This document shows positions 1-7,900 of a stretch of 27,480 nucleotides of DNA, piece by piece. The stretch is from the NCBI GenBank assembly GCA_000437675.1, contig FR901735.1, positions 1 to 27,480 on the forward strand, written 5' to 3'. Numbering within the stretch: position 1 is the stretch's first letter; the number at the start of each line of letters is the position of its first letter. The translations under genes were made by a program, and so were the position numbers. Under the pieces are notes generated by a model. The model searched no databases, was not told the origin of the DNA, and saw only the letters and a list, made by a program, of their open reading frames with translations. The DNA is from Prevotella sp. CAG:891 (lineage in GTDB: Bacteria > Bacteroidota > Bacteroidia > Bacteroidales > Bacteroidaceae).

Positions 1-126
1 TAGTTCCGACCTTGTTGAAATTAGTTCCGAGCTAGTGAAAACAAGCTTGGAACTAATGATAATCAGCACTTTCAGAAAAATAACAAAATCGGATGCCCAA
101 GCAACAGTTGCGGACAAAATGTCCAC
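1..126 (-). repeat. Diverged copy of heptad-encoding palindromic repeat, cut by the left edge
   Basis: Read on the minus strand, this stretch is open from a possible GTG at 126-124 to the window edge and contains ...SSKLVFTSSELISTRSEL. This matches the start of the small ORF at 17863-18093 (...NSSKIVETSSELIQTSSELIS), and the preceding bases are also alike (SDFVIFLKVLII against TDFMVLLKTLII). The plus strand is open too, from base 2 to a TAA at 131-133, reading ISSELVK TSLEL. This is possible because the unit TAGTTC-G-GAACTA is palindromic. A mobile or dispersed repeat is as likely as a gene. Confidence 0.5.
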
Positions 127-204
127 AATCTAAGGCTCCTTACAATTAACAATCATTGCAGATTACGCATTCATTTAATATCCACACATTATGGCTTATA
201 GGTA

Positions 205-238
205 CAAAAAAAGGGCTGTTTCGAGTGCGAAACAGCCC
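205..238 (-). terminator. Rho-independent terminator of the minus-strand exported protein
   Basis: A perfect 11-bp stem, GGGCTGTTTCG (213-223) with CGAAACAGCCC (228-238), closes a 4-base loop. On the minus strand it is followed by seven T residues (bases 206-212 read in reverse). It lies about 100 bases beyond the stop codon at 340. Confidence 0.85.
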
Positions 239-339
239 CTACCTATGGACTAATCACCTATTCAAGCGGACAAAGCATATCCGCAACAGGTTTTTTCGTT
301 AGTCAGAATAAGGAATGTGGAAAGAATGGGGGGATGAAA

Positions 340-2141
340 TTACTTCACCACAACCTTCTTGCCATTGATTACGTAAACGCCCTTTTCAGCCTTCTGTACG
401 CGGCGGCCGTCGATGGTGTAAATCACCTTTTCGGTCTGCTCTCCGGCTTCTACGCCTTCGATGCCCGACTGCTTGCTGAGGGTTACAATGATGTAGTTGA
501 TATTGCTGGTTGCATTGGCCGTGAAAGTTACGGTTGCAGCTTCGCCGGTCCATACTTTTTCAGCGAGTTTGCCTTCAGAGGCGGTAACGTCAAGCTTCGT
601 AGCGTCGAACTCTACCTTCACAACCTTTTGGTCGGCTGCGGGGGTTACGGTCATCGAACCACCTTCTTTATACATACGGATTTGCAGACCATTGTTAAAG
701 TCGTTCCAAAGGCGAGTGGGGGTTGAACCGTTGGTGAACGTAAGGGTTACGTCGCCTTCCTTCACTTCAGTGATGGGGAAGGTTTCTTCGCTTGATGAAA
801 CAGGAAGGTTCCATTTGTTTTCGTTGAAGTTGAAGAGTGCACCATTTTCGGGAGCTACGGGCGTAGCCTTGATGGTGTACATAGCCTTAGCCACGGGGCT
901 TGCGTTGCCTTCAGCGTCAACGGCGATAGCCATAACGGTAGTGGTTTCGGTCAGGTCGAAAGCAGCTTCGTAAAGGGTTGAAGCGGTGGTGGGTTCCGAA
1001 CCGTCGAGGGTGTAGTAAACTTTGAGGCCTTCGGCAGCAGCGATGCTCACGCTCACCTTGTCCATGTAAGTACCTTGCTTGGGAGTGAACACAGGGGCTT
1101 CGATTACTACGGGAGCCTTGTCGGTTTTAGCCTTTACATAGAGTTCTTTGATTTGCCAGGTTCCGGCAAATTCGGTATTCGAGGTGTAAGCAAAAGCCAA
1201 CTGAATTTTCTTGCCGTCGTAAGCAGCGAGATTGGCCGTAGCGATGCCCGAAGTCCACGATTGACCATCAGCAGCTACGTTGTAGGCAAGGTCGGTCCAT
1301 TCGCCACCTTCTTCCTTTACCTTGAGGGTGCAAGCAGCCTTGAAGTTGTCGAGACCACCAAAGAAGTTTCCAGCTTCGTTGAAACTAAGTTCAGTTTCCT
1401 TGGCCTGCGTGAGGTCGATAACGGGCGAAACGAGCCAACTTTCGGCTGCTAATTTTTGTCCACCAACAAAGGCTGAAGCTTTGATGAGGCTGCGCTTTTC
1501 ATCAAATGACCAAACGTAAGTCAAGGGATCGTTCATGACCTTGTTGTCGATGGTAAAGTCGCCCTGTCCTACGTTGAAGAGTTCGGAAAAGATAGTAGCC
1601 TTTTCATCGGGCTGCGGTTGGGGGTCGGGATTAGGCTCAGGACTGGGAGTTACGGTACCTCCGGCAACAACAGTAATATTGTCGAAGCAAAGCTGTCCGG
1701 CTTTAGTGGGTTTAGTACCGAAATCAGCCTTTTCGCCAACCGTGAAGGTTACGTCCTTGGCTGCGCCCGTCCAGGTTACGGTTTGGGCATCGGCATTTAC
1801 CACTACTTCGCCCACATTGGCAGTGATTTTGGCCAACTGAAATTTACCTTTTGCCGAAACAGCGAATACCACTTGCGTCATATTTTCGCCCGTAGTAACC
1901 ACGTTTACCGTACCTTTGGCATAAACGCGTGCATCGTTTTTATCTGCATTGACAACAGGATCAGTTGTACCTTCAGCCTTGGCCAATGTCACGGTGAAGG
2001 GGTCCTGTACATACTGCAGCGTATTAGCTTCGCCGGCAGTCCAAGCGTCAGCACCTGCCCATTTAATTACTACCTCGTTTGAGCCACCATGTTCACGGCT
2101 GCCAGTACGAAGGCAAACAAAAAGAGTAGTGTTTTCTTCAT
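340..2141 (-). pseudogene. Exported multidomain surface protein with an N-terminal frameshift
   Basis: An ATG at 2141-2139 opens a textbook signal peptide (MKKTLLFLFAFVLAAVNMVAQ) but hits TAG at 2072-2070 after 23 codons. The rest of the protein is open in another frame from about 2080 down to 340, and that frame has no usable start before the GTG at 1992. A single-base change near 2077-2081 (CAAAC in the coding sense) would join AVNMVAQ to NEVVIKWAGADAW. The mature part has an N-terminal beta-rich module, a Pro-rich linker (TPSPEPNPDPQPQP), a choice-of-anchor-J-like domain (SWLVSPVIDL), a chitobiase C-terminal-like domain (KVYYTLDGSEPT), and a second beta module resembling the first (VWTGEAATVTFTA against VTWTGAAKDVTFTV). 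It ends in the sorting-type tail IYTIDGRRV...GVYVINGKKVVVK. It is probably secreted or surface-bound and its substrate is unknown. Promoter and terminator are intact, so the shift may be recent, a phase variant or an assembly error. Confidence 0.75.
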
Positions 2142-2203
2142 AAATTGAACGTTTTAGTGAGTGAATTTATTGATTATGTACTGTTTTCCACGTAAATGTG
2201 GTA

Positions 2204-2235
2204 CAAAGGTACGGATAAAAGCTATATGTTACAAA
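2204..2235 (-). promoter_or_regulatory. Bacteroidetes-type promoter for the exported protein
   Basis: On the minus strand, TTTG (2235-2232) is separated by exactly 20 bases from TACCTTTG (2211-2204), matching the -33/-7 consensus TTTG-N20-TAnnTTTG. The predicted 5' leader is about 55 bases, ending at the ATG at 2141. Confidence 0.75.
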
Positions 2236-2324
2236 ATTTGTGAATTAAGATTTGGTAAAAAGAGAAAGAACTTATTCTTTTTGTTAACTATATTTTATCT
2301 TTCCGCTTTTTAGCAGTTTTCCCT

Positions 2325-2332
2325 TACCTTTG
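2325..2332 (+). promoter_or_regulatory. Putative -7 box for tatD
   Basis: TACCTTTG matches the -7 consensus TAnnTTTG. Only a weak -33 candidate (TTTC, 2300-2303) lies 21 bases upstream. It is divergent from the promoter at 2204-2235. Confidence 0.45.
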
Positions 2333-2351
2333 CGCCCACCTTTCACCCAGA

Positions 2352-2372
2352 ATAAAAGTTCAGACGACTTCA
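2352..2372 (+). repeat. Solitary end of the 193-bp palindromic element in the tatD leader
   Basis: AAAAGTTCAGACGACTTC (2354-2371) and its immediate flanks are identical over 21 bases to the right terminus of the element at 22165-22357. No matching left terminus is visible nearby. It lies 14 bases upstream of the tatD ATG, within the likely 5' leader. Confidence 0.7.
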
Positions 2373-2385
2373 AAAACATACACGC

Positions 2386-3015
2386 ATGACAACCACCCAT
2401 ACCCCCCGGCGCTTGCTCCTGCCCGAAGCACCGTCGGACGATTTCGACTTCCATACCCACAACCTGATGGCTCCGCCCGGAAAGGCCTTGGTGTGTTTAC
2501 CACCCGAAGTGTTGCTGCACCCCGAAGCGTTTACGGCGCGAAAGGGGGTGATGTATAGTGTAGGGCTGCACCCTTGGCAAACCGATACCCCCCTACTCGC
2601 CCGGCAACTGCTCGACCGTCTGCCTGCATGGCTTGCCCATCCGCAGGTGGTGGCGGTGGGCGAATGCGGACTCGATGCGCTGCGGGGAGCCGACCTGAAG
2701 GTGCAAACCGAATACCTGACAGAACAGCTTGCATGGGCCGAGGAATATGGCCTGCCCGTGGTGCTGCATGTGGTAAGGGCTTTCGACCGCGTGCTGCAAC
2801 TGCGCAAACAGCTTCGCCCCCACACGCCCTGGACGGTGCATGGCTTCCGCGGCAAACCGGCTTTGGCGCAGCAACTGCTGAGGGCGGGCTTCGATTTGAG
2901 TTTCGGCAAGCGGTACAACCCGGAGGCTTACGCGCTGACGCCGCCCGAACACCGCCGACACGAAACCGACGATGCGGCCGACGCTGATGCACGTTTTGAG
3001 GCTTTCGGGAAGTAA
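2386..3015 (+). CDS. TatD-family metal-dependent hydrolase (short form)
   Basis: This is a TIM-barrel amidohydrolase of the TatD family, whose known members are metal-dependent DNases or phosphoesterases acting in the cytoplasm. Metal and catalytic signatures appear in order: DFHTH (21-25), SVGLHPW (58-64), the GEIGLD-like VGECGLD (91-97, Glu93), PVVLHVV with His128, VHGFRG with His152, and ETDD (193-196). At 209 residues it is shorter than E. coli TatD (about 260) but near the short form usual in Bacteroidales. Its C-terminus after ETDD is brief (about 13 residues), so slight truncation is possible. It is followed by tyrS on the same strand after a 193-base gap. In other Bacteroidales it commonly sits after yidD. 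The family assignment is firm; the substrate is not known. Confidence 0.85.
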   Translation: MTTTHTPRRLLLPEAPSDDFDFHTHNLMAPPGKALVCLPPEVLLHPEAFTARKGVMYSVGLHPWQTDTPLLARQLLDRLPAWLAHPQVVAVGECGLDALRGADLKVQTEYLTEQLAWAEEYGLPVVLHVVRAFDRVLQLRKQLRPHTPWTVHGFRGKPALAQQLLRAGFDLSFGKRYNPEAYALTPPEHRRHETDDAADADARFEAFGK

Positions 3016-3085
3016 AAAAACGGCTACATTGCGGCAAATCGGGGATAAAACTCGGTTTTTCTTCGCGTATCAAGTTTGTTATCCG

Positions 3086-3093
3086 TAACTTTG
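3086..3093 (+). promoter_or_regulatory. Putative -7 box for tyrS
   Basis: TAACTTTG matches the TAnnTTTG -7 consensus, about 115 bases before the tyrS ATG. No clear TTTG lies at the expected -33 distance, so confidence is moderate. Confidence 0.45.
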
Positions 3094-3208
3094 CACAAAC
3101 GCTGGCTGCTTTGCTGCTTTGTCTTTGCCGAAAATGCGGCAGATAAAAGGGGGCGGCCAAACGTGAAATTGCATTTTAATCATCATTATATATATAGCAA
3201 CTCATTCG

Positions 3209-4504
3209 ATGAATTTTGTTGAAGAATTGAAATGGCGCGGCATGCTTCACCAGATGATGCCGGGCACCGAAGAATTACTTGAAAAAGAAATGGTGACGGC
3301 TTACGTGGGTATTGACCCTACAGCCGATTCGCTTCACATTGGTCACCTCTGCTCGGTGATGATGCTCCGCCACTTTCAGCGTGCCGGACACAAGCCGCTG
3401 GCACTGGTGGGAGGTGCAACGGGTATGATTGGCGACCCTTCGGGCAAAAGCGCCGAACGTAACCTGCTGACCGAGGAGGTGTTGCGCCACAACGTGGCTT
3501 GCATCAAAAAGCAGCTGTCGCACTTCCTCGATTTCGACTCAGATGCGCCTAACGCAGCTGAGTTGGTCAACAACTACGACTGGATGAAGGACTTCAGTTT
3601 CCTTGACTTTGCCCGCGAGGTGGGTAAGCACATCACCGTGAACTACATGATGGCCAAGGACAGCGTGAAGAAACGCCTCAACGGCGAAGCACGCGACGGA
3701 CTTTCATTCACTGAATTTACTTACCAGCTCCTTCAGGGCTACGACTTCCTTCACTTGTACCAAACGAAGCACTGCCGCTTGCAAATGGGCGGTTCTGACC
3801 AGTGGGGTAACATTACTACGGGTTCGGAACTTATTCGCCGCACGCTCGGTGCTGAAGCTGAGGCTTACGCCTTGACGTGTCCGCTCATTACCAAGGCCGA
3901 CGGCAAAAAGTTCGGTAAAACGGAACAGGGCAACGTATGGCTCGACCGTCGCTACACCACGCCTTACAAGTTCTACCAGTTCTGGCTGAACGTGTCGGAC
4001 GAGGAGGCTGAACGTTACATCAAAATTTTCACTTCGCTCACGCACGAGGAAATCGACAGCCTCATCGAGGCTCACCGTGCCGACCCCGGCCAGCGTATGC
4101 TGCAAAAGCGTTTGGGCGAGGAGGTGACTTGCATGGTTCACAGCCGCGAGGATTACGAAATGGCGCTCGAAGCTTCGAACATCCTTTTCGGCAAGGCTAC
4201 GAAAGAGAGCTTGCTGAAACTCGACGAGGACACGTTCCTCAGCGTGTTCGACGGTGTGCCCCACTTCGAGGTGTCGGCCGACCAGGCTATCGGTGCCAAG
4301 GCGGTTGACCTCTTTGCTGAAACTACGCAATGCTTTGCTTCAAAGGGCGAAATGCGTAAGCTCACGCAGGGCGGTGGCGTTAGCCTGAACAAGGAAAAAC
4401 TGACGGCTTTCGACCGCGAAATCACGACCGACGACTTGATTGATGGTAAGTACTTGCTCGTTCAGCGCGGCAAGAAGAACTACTTCTTGATTACCGTTCA
4501 GTAA
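3209..4504 (+). CDS. tyrS: Tyrosine--tRNA ligase
   Basis: This class I aminoacyl-tRNA synthetase activates tyrosine with ATP and charges tRNA-Tyr in the cytoplasm. Seen in the 431-residue protein are the HIGH signature (His43-Ile-Gly-His46, in DPTADSLHIGH), the tyrosine-pocket region QMGGSDQWGN, and a KMSKS-type loop written KFGKT (234-238). A C-terminal S4-like RNA-binding domain ends in GGVSLNKEK...LIDGKYLLVQRGKKNYFLI. Length is normal for the bacterial TyrRS family. The start at MNFVEELKWRG matches the family N-terminus and has no Shine-Dalgarno. A strong terminator follows at 4714-4768, beyond an inserted 185-bp palindromic element. Confidence 0.97.
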   Translation: MNFVEELKWRGMLHQMMPGTEELLEKEMVTAYVGIDPTADSLHIGHLCSVMMLRHFQRAGHKPLALVGGATGMIGDPSGKSAERNLLTEEVLRHNVACIKKQLSHFLDFDSDAPNAAELVNNYDWMKDFSFLDFAREVGKHITVNYMMAKDSVKKRLNGEARDGLSFTEFTYQLLQGYDFLHLYQTKHCRLQMGGSDQWGNITTGSELIRRTLGAEAEAYALTCPLITKADGKKFGKTEQGNVWLDRRYTTPYKFYQFWLNVSDEEAERYIKIFTSLTHEEIDSLIEAHRADPGQRMLQKRLGEEVTCMVHSREDYEMALEASNILFGKATKESLLKLDEDTFLSVFDGVPHFEVSADQAIGAKAVDLFAETTQCFASKGEMRKLTQGGGVSLNKEKLTAFDREITTDDLIDGKYLLVQRGKKNYFLITVQ

Positions 4505-4520
4505 TTGGTCATTTATATTT

Positions 4521-4705
4521 AAGTAGGTGTTCAAAATTATTTTATATAATTCTATCGAAGTATTTTTACTTTGCATTTACGTTCTTGCACCGCATTTGTT
4601 TGCCCTGCGCTCAGTCACATAGCCCGCTATGCTCCTTCGCACAGAACAAACAACTACGGCACAATAACGCAATTCAAATGTAAAAATAATTTTGAACACC
4701 TACTT
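4521..4705 (+). mobile_element. 185-bp MITE-like palindromic element, copy A
   Basis: Perfect 23-bp terminal inverted repeats (4521-4543 and 4683-4705, beginning AAGTAGGTGTTCAAAA) enclose a long imperfect palindrome centred on CATAGCCCGCTATG. The element encodes no protein. Copy B at 20646-20830 has the same length, lies in the opposite orientation and is almost identical, with one-base indels that cancel. Both copies sit between TA dinucleotides if the first and last bases are counted as target. This fits a non-autonomous element moved by an IS630/Tc1-mariner-like transposase; no such transposase is seen in the window. Confidence 0.8.
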
Positions 4706-4713
4706 ATTTTTTT

Positions 4714-4768
4714 AGAAAGGCATACAGCCGGCTTTATCCCGAAGTCTGCTGTATGCCTTTCTCTTTTT
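4714..4768 (+). terminator. Rho-independent terminator after tyrS
   Basis: A perfect 15-bp stem, AGAAAGGCATACAGC (4714-4728) with GCTGTATGCCTTTCT (4748-4762), is followed by CTTTTT on the plus strand. Element A lies between tyrS and this terminator, so the insertion appears to have split a gene from its own terminator. Confidence 0.85.
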
Positions 4769-4769
4769 C

Positions 4770-4942
4770 CTATATTTCAAGAATATAGAGGGCGGCTCGG
4801 CTATACCCCATGAAAACTTGGGTTTTCATTTGGTATTGCGCTCGCCTTTTGCTATATTTACAGAATATAGAGGGCGGCTCGGCCATACCTCATGAAAACT
4901 TAGGTTTTCATTTGGTATTGCGCTCGCCTTTTGCTATATTTG
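4770..4942 (+). repeat. 82-bp tandem duplication carrying a promoter
   Basis: Two near-identical 82-bp units start at 4770 and 4852, and the first bases of a third follow at 4934. Each contains CTATATTT...GAATATAG, a short hairpin (ATGAAAAC with GTTTTCAT) and TTTGGTATTGCGCTCGCC. The units differ at only a few positions. The last -7 box is TATATTTG, whereas the equivalent in the first unit is TATATTTA. Confidence 0.9.
4911..4942 (+). promoter_or_regulatory. Promoter of the papain-like peptidase gene
   Basis: TTTG (4911-4914) is followed after 20 bases by TATATTTG (4935-4942), an exact fit to the Bacteroidetes consensus. It lies about 45 bases before the ATG at 4989. A degenerate copy sits 82 bases upstream (TTTG 4829-4832, TATATTTA 4853-4860). 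Confidence 0.8.
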
Positions 4943-4988
4943 CCACGTGAAAGACATTGATTGATAATAATTCATACCTTAACAAATA

Positions 4989-7900
4989 ATGAAAAAATTA
5001 CTTACTCTTACGTTATTGGCCGGAAGTATGGTACCGCAGAGCCTGTTTGCACAGGAAGTGGACCGCACGAAATACCCGGACTTTAGCGCGAAAATAAATC
5101 CGGATGCCTCGCTGATGCGCATTAAAAACACCCGAGGCCAACGTCCGGCTTATGTGAACAATGCGGAAACCAAGCACTTCCCGCCTGTGTTTAACCAGGA
5201 TGGTGGCTCGTGTGGCTCGGCTTCGCGTATTTGCTACATGTTTACCCACGAGTTGAACGCTTTCCGCAATCTCGACGGTAAAGACCCTAACAACTACTAT
5301 CCCTCGCACTTCGTTTGGCTGCTTACCAATGGTAACTCAGGTAAAGACGCCTTTGTTCAGCACATCGGTGTGCCTTCGGCAGCCATTTACGGCGGACAAA
5401 CCTACTCAAAGTATTTCGGTAACCAGGATACTACGAATCCTGACTTCGGATGGATGACCGGCTACGACAAGTGGTACTCGGCCATGTTCAACCGTATGCT
5501 TCAACCCAAGAACTTCCCCGTGAGCGTACAAACCGAGGAGGGACGCGAGGCTGTGAAGAACTGGCTCTGGAACCACAACGGCGATGATGAATTCAGCGCG
5601 GGCGGTATCGCAGGTATCGGTGTGGCCAGTGGCGGACAGTGGTTTAACATCGAATCAACTCCGACGAACGACGAAATCGGGGTGACGGGTAAATTCTACG
5701 TTAAAAAGTGGGGTACGCAGGTTGACCACGCCCTGACCATCGTGGGCTACGACGACCGCATTGAGTTCGACCTGAACGGCAACGGCAAGTTTGGCGAAAA
5801 ATCGGCCGACGAGGTGGGTGCCTGGATTATCGTGAACTCGTGGGGCGACGGCTGGTGCAACAATGGCTTCATTTACTGCCCCTACGCTCACGCTGTGCCG
5901 GCTTTCAATGCCAACGGCACGCATCCCAACAATTACTGGATGCCCGAAATTTACCGCGTGCGCAAAAACTATGAACCGCAGCGTACCATCAAACTCAAAA
6001 TGAACTACTCGCGCCGCTCTGAACTCTACCTGAGCGCAGGCGTGTCGGCCGACTTGAACGCAACGGAACCCGAATCGGCTGTGGCCTTCGAACACTTTAA
6101 GTATGCCGGCGACGGTAACGGCGGATGGAGCGAACCTGCTCCCGAAGTGCCGATGCTCGGACGCTGGGCCGACGGCAAACTGCACGAAGAGCCCATGGAG
6201 TTTGGTTACGACCTGACTGACCTTTCGGCAGGTTACGATGCTAACCAGCCGCTGAAGTACTTCTTCATCATCGACACCCGAAACTATGCCGAGGGTACCG
6301 GTAAAATTCACGCTGCCTCAATCATTGACTATGTGCAGAATGCCAAGGGCGTTGAAACTCCGTTCTTTGCCGACGGACAAACGGTTGACATTCAGAACAA
6401 GGGCAAGCGCACCATCATTTCGGTTGTGGTGCAGGGACGCGGCGTAAATGCTCCGCAAAACCTTTCGCAAACCGAAGATAAACTGATGTGGCAGGCTCCT
6501 GTGAAATCAAGCAGCGTGCTGACGGGCTACAAGGTGTATAAAAACGGTGAACTCGTGGCTACACTGGCTCCCGATGTGCTTTCGTACGACCTGAATGCCG
6601 AAGAAACCGGTGTGTGCACTTACTCGGTATCGGCTATCTACGGCGAAAAGGAATCGACCAAGGTTAACCTTGTACAAACCGTAGGCAAAACGGCTCAGAA
6701 GAACGTGAACTTCAAGAAGTCGGGCTTGCGCATCCCCGGTGTGTTTGGCAATACTTACCAAAAGGCCACCATCGAGTACTGGATGAACTGCAACAGCCTG
6801 TCAGACTGGAACCAGTCGGCCGGACCGGGCTGGGGTAACTTCATGTTCCATGCCAACAGCGATGGCCGACTCACCGTGGGTTGGAACACGAATGGCGACC
6901 GCATGGACATCTCTGGTGCTTATACGCGCGGACAGTGGAAACACATTGCCATCGTAATCGATGGTCACAAGATGACGGCATACATCAATGGTGTACGCCG
7001 CAATTCATTCACCTCTGATTTATTCAGCGGTGTAGGTGGCTTTGGCGACTTGGTATTTACCAACGCCCAGGGCAAGAGCCTGGATGCTAAGGTTGATGAA
7101 TTCCGTATCTGGAAGACGGCTCGTACCGACAAGGAAATCAAAGACAACTATAATAAGGAATTTGGCGATGCCGGTTTGCCCGAAGACCTCATGGTTTACT
7201 ACAAGGGCGACATGATTAACGACAATGGCGTGATGAAACTGCGCGACCACACGGTTGGTCAGCACCACGGTGTGATTCTCGACGCAAACTACACGGCCAT
7301 GAACCTTGGTGGCCCGACGCTTACAGCACCTGCTGACCTCAGCGTGGCTATCAACGAACCCGCAGGCACGGTTTACGCCGGTGTGCCCGTGAAACTCAGC
7401 GCAAAAGCCGGATTGGGCGTTGAATCGCTCAGCTGGAGTGCTACCGAAGCTGGCATGAATGCCCTCAAGGTAATCAGCCCCGTGGCTACCTTTGCCAAGG
7501 CAGGAGCACACACCGTTAAGGTGGTTGCACACAACATCCAGGGCGAAACTACCGAGGCTGAACGTGTAATCAATGTGGCTGAATCGCCCGCTCCGACGGC
7601 TGAATTCACCGCATCGAAGACCACCGTTCCCGCCGGCGATGCCGTTTCGTTCATCGTCAAGAATTTTGTGCAGGGCTACACTTACCACTGGGATATGCCC
7701 GGTGCTGAGGAAGAAACAGCCGATGCACCGAATGCTGCCGCTGTTTACAACATGCCCGGCAAGTACAAGGTGACACTCACCGTGACCGGCCCCGACGGCA
7801 AAAAGGCAAGCAGCGAAGTGGAAATCACCGTAGCTCAGGTGGCTCCGTTGGCTTCGTTCCGCGTTGAACCGAACGTGGTGATGAAGGGCGAATGGACCAA

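Larger units (their letters stand above)
1..339. other. Gene-poor left edge with palindromic heptad repeat and terminator
   Basis: No confident gene is visible. Bases 1-100 hold a diverged copy of the 21-bp repeat found at 17922-18005. 205-238 is the terminator of the minus-strand gene. The remainder shows no recognisable signal. Confidence 0.6.

Noticed and set aside
334..2143. Several plus-strand open frames opposite the exported protein gene
   Set aside because: The minus-strand protein has a coherent domain order and a promoter and terminator; the plus-strand frames have none.
4571..4813. 80-codon open frame after tyrS
   Set aside because: It runs through the palindromic element, the terminator and the start of the 82-bp duplication, with no upstream signals.
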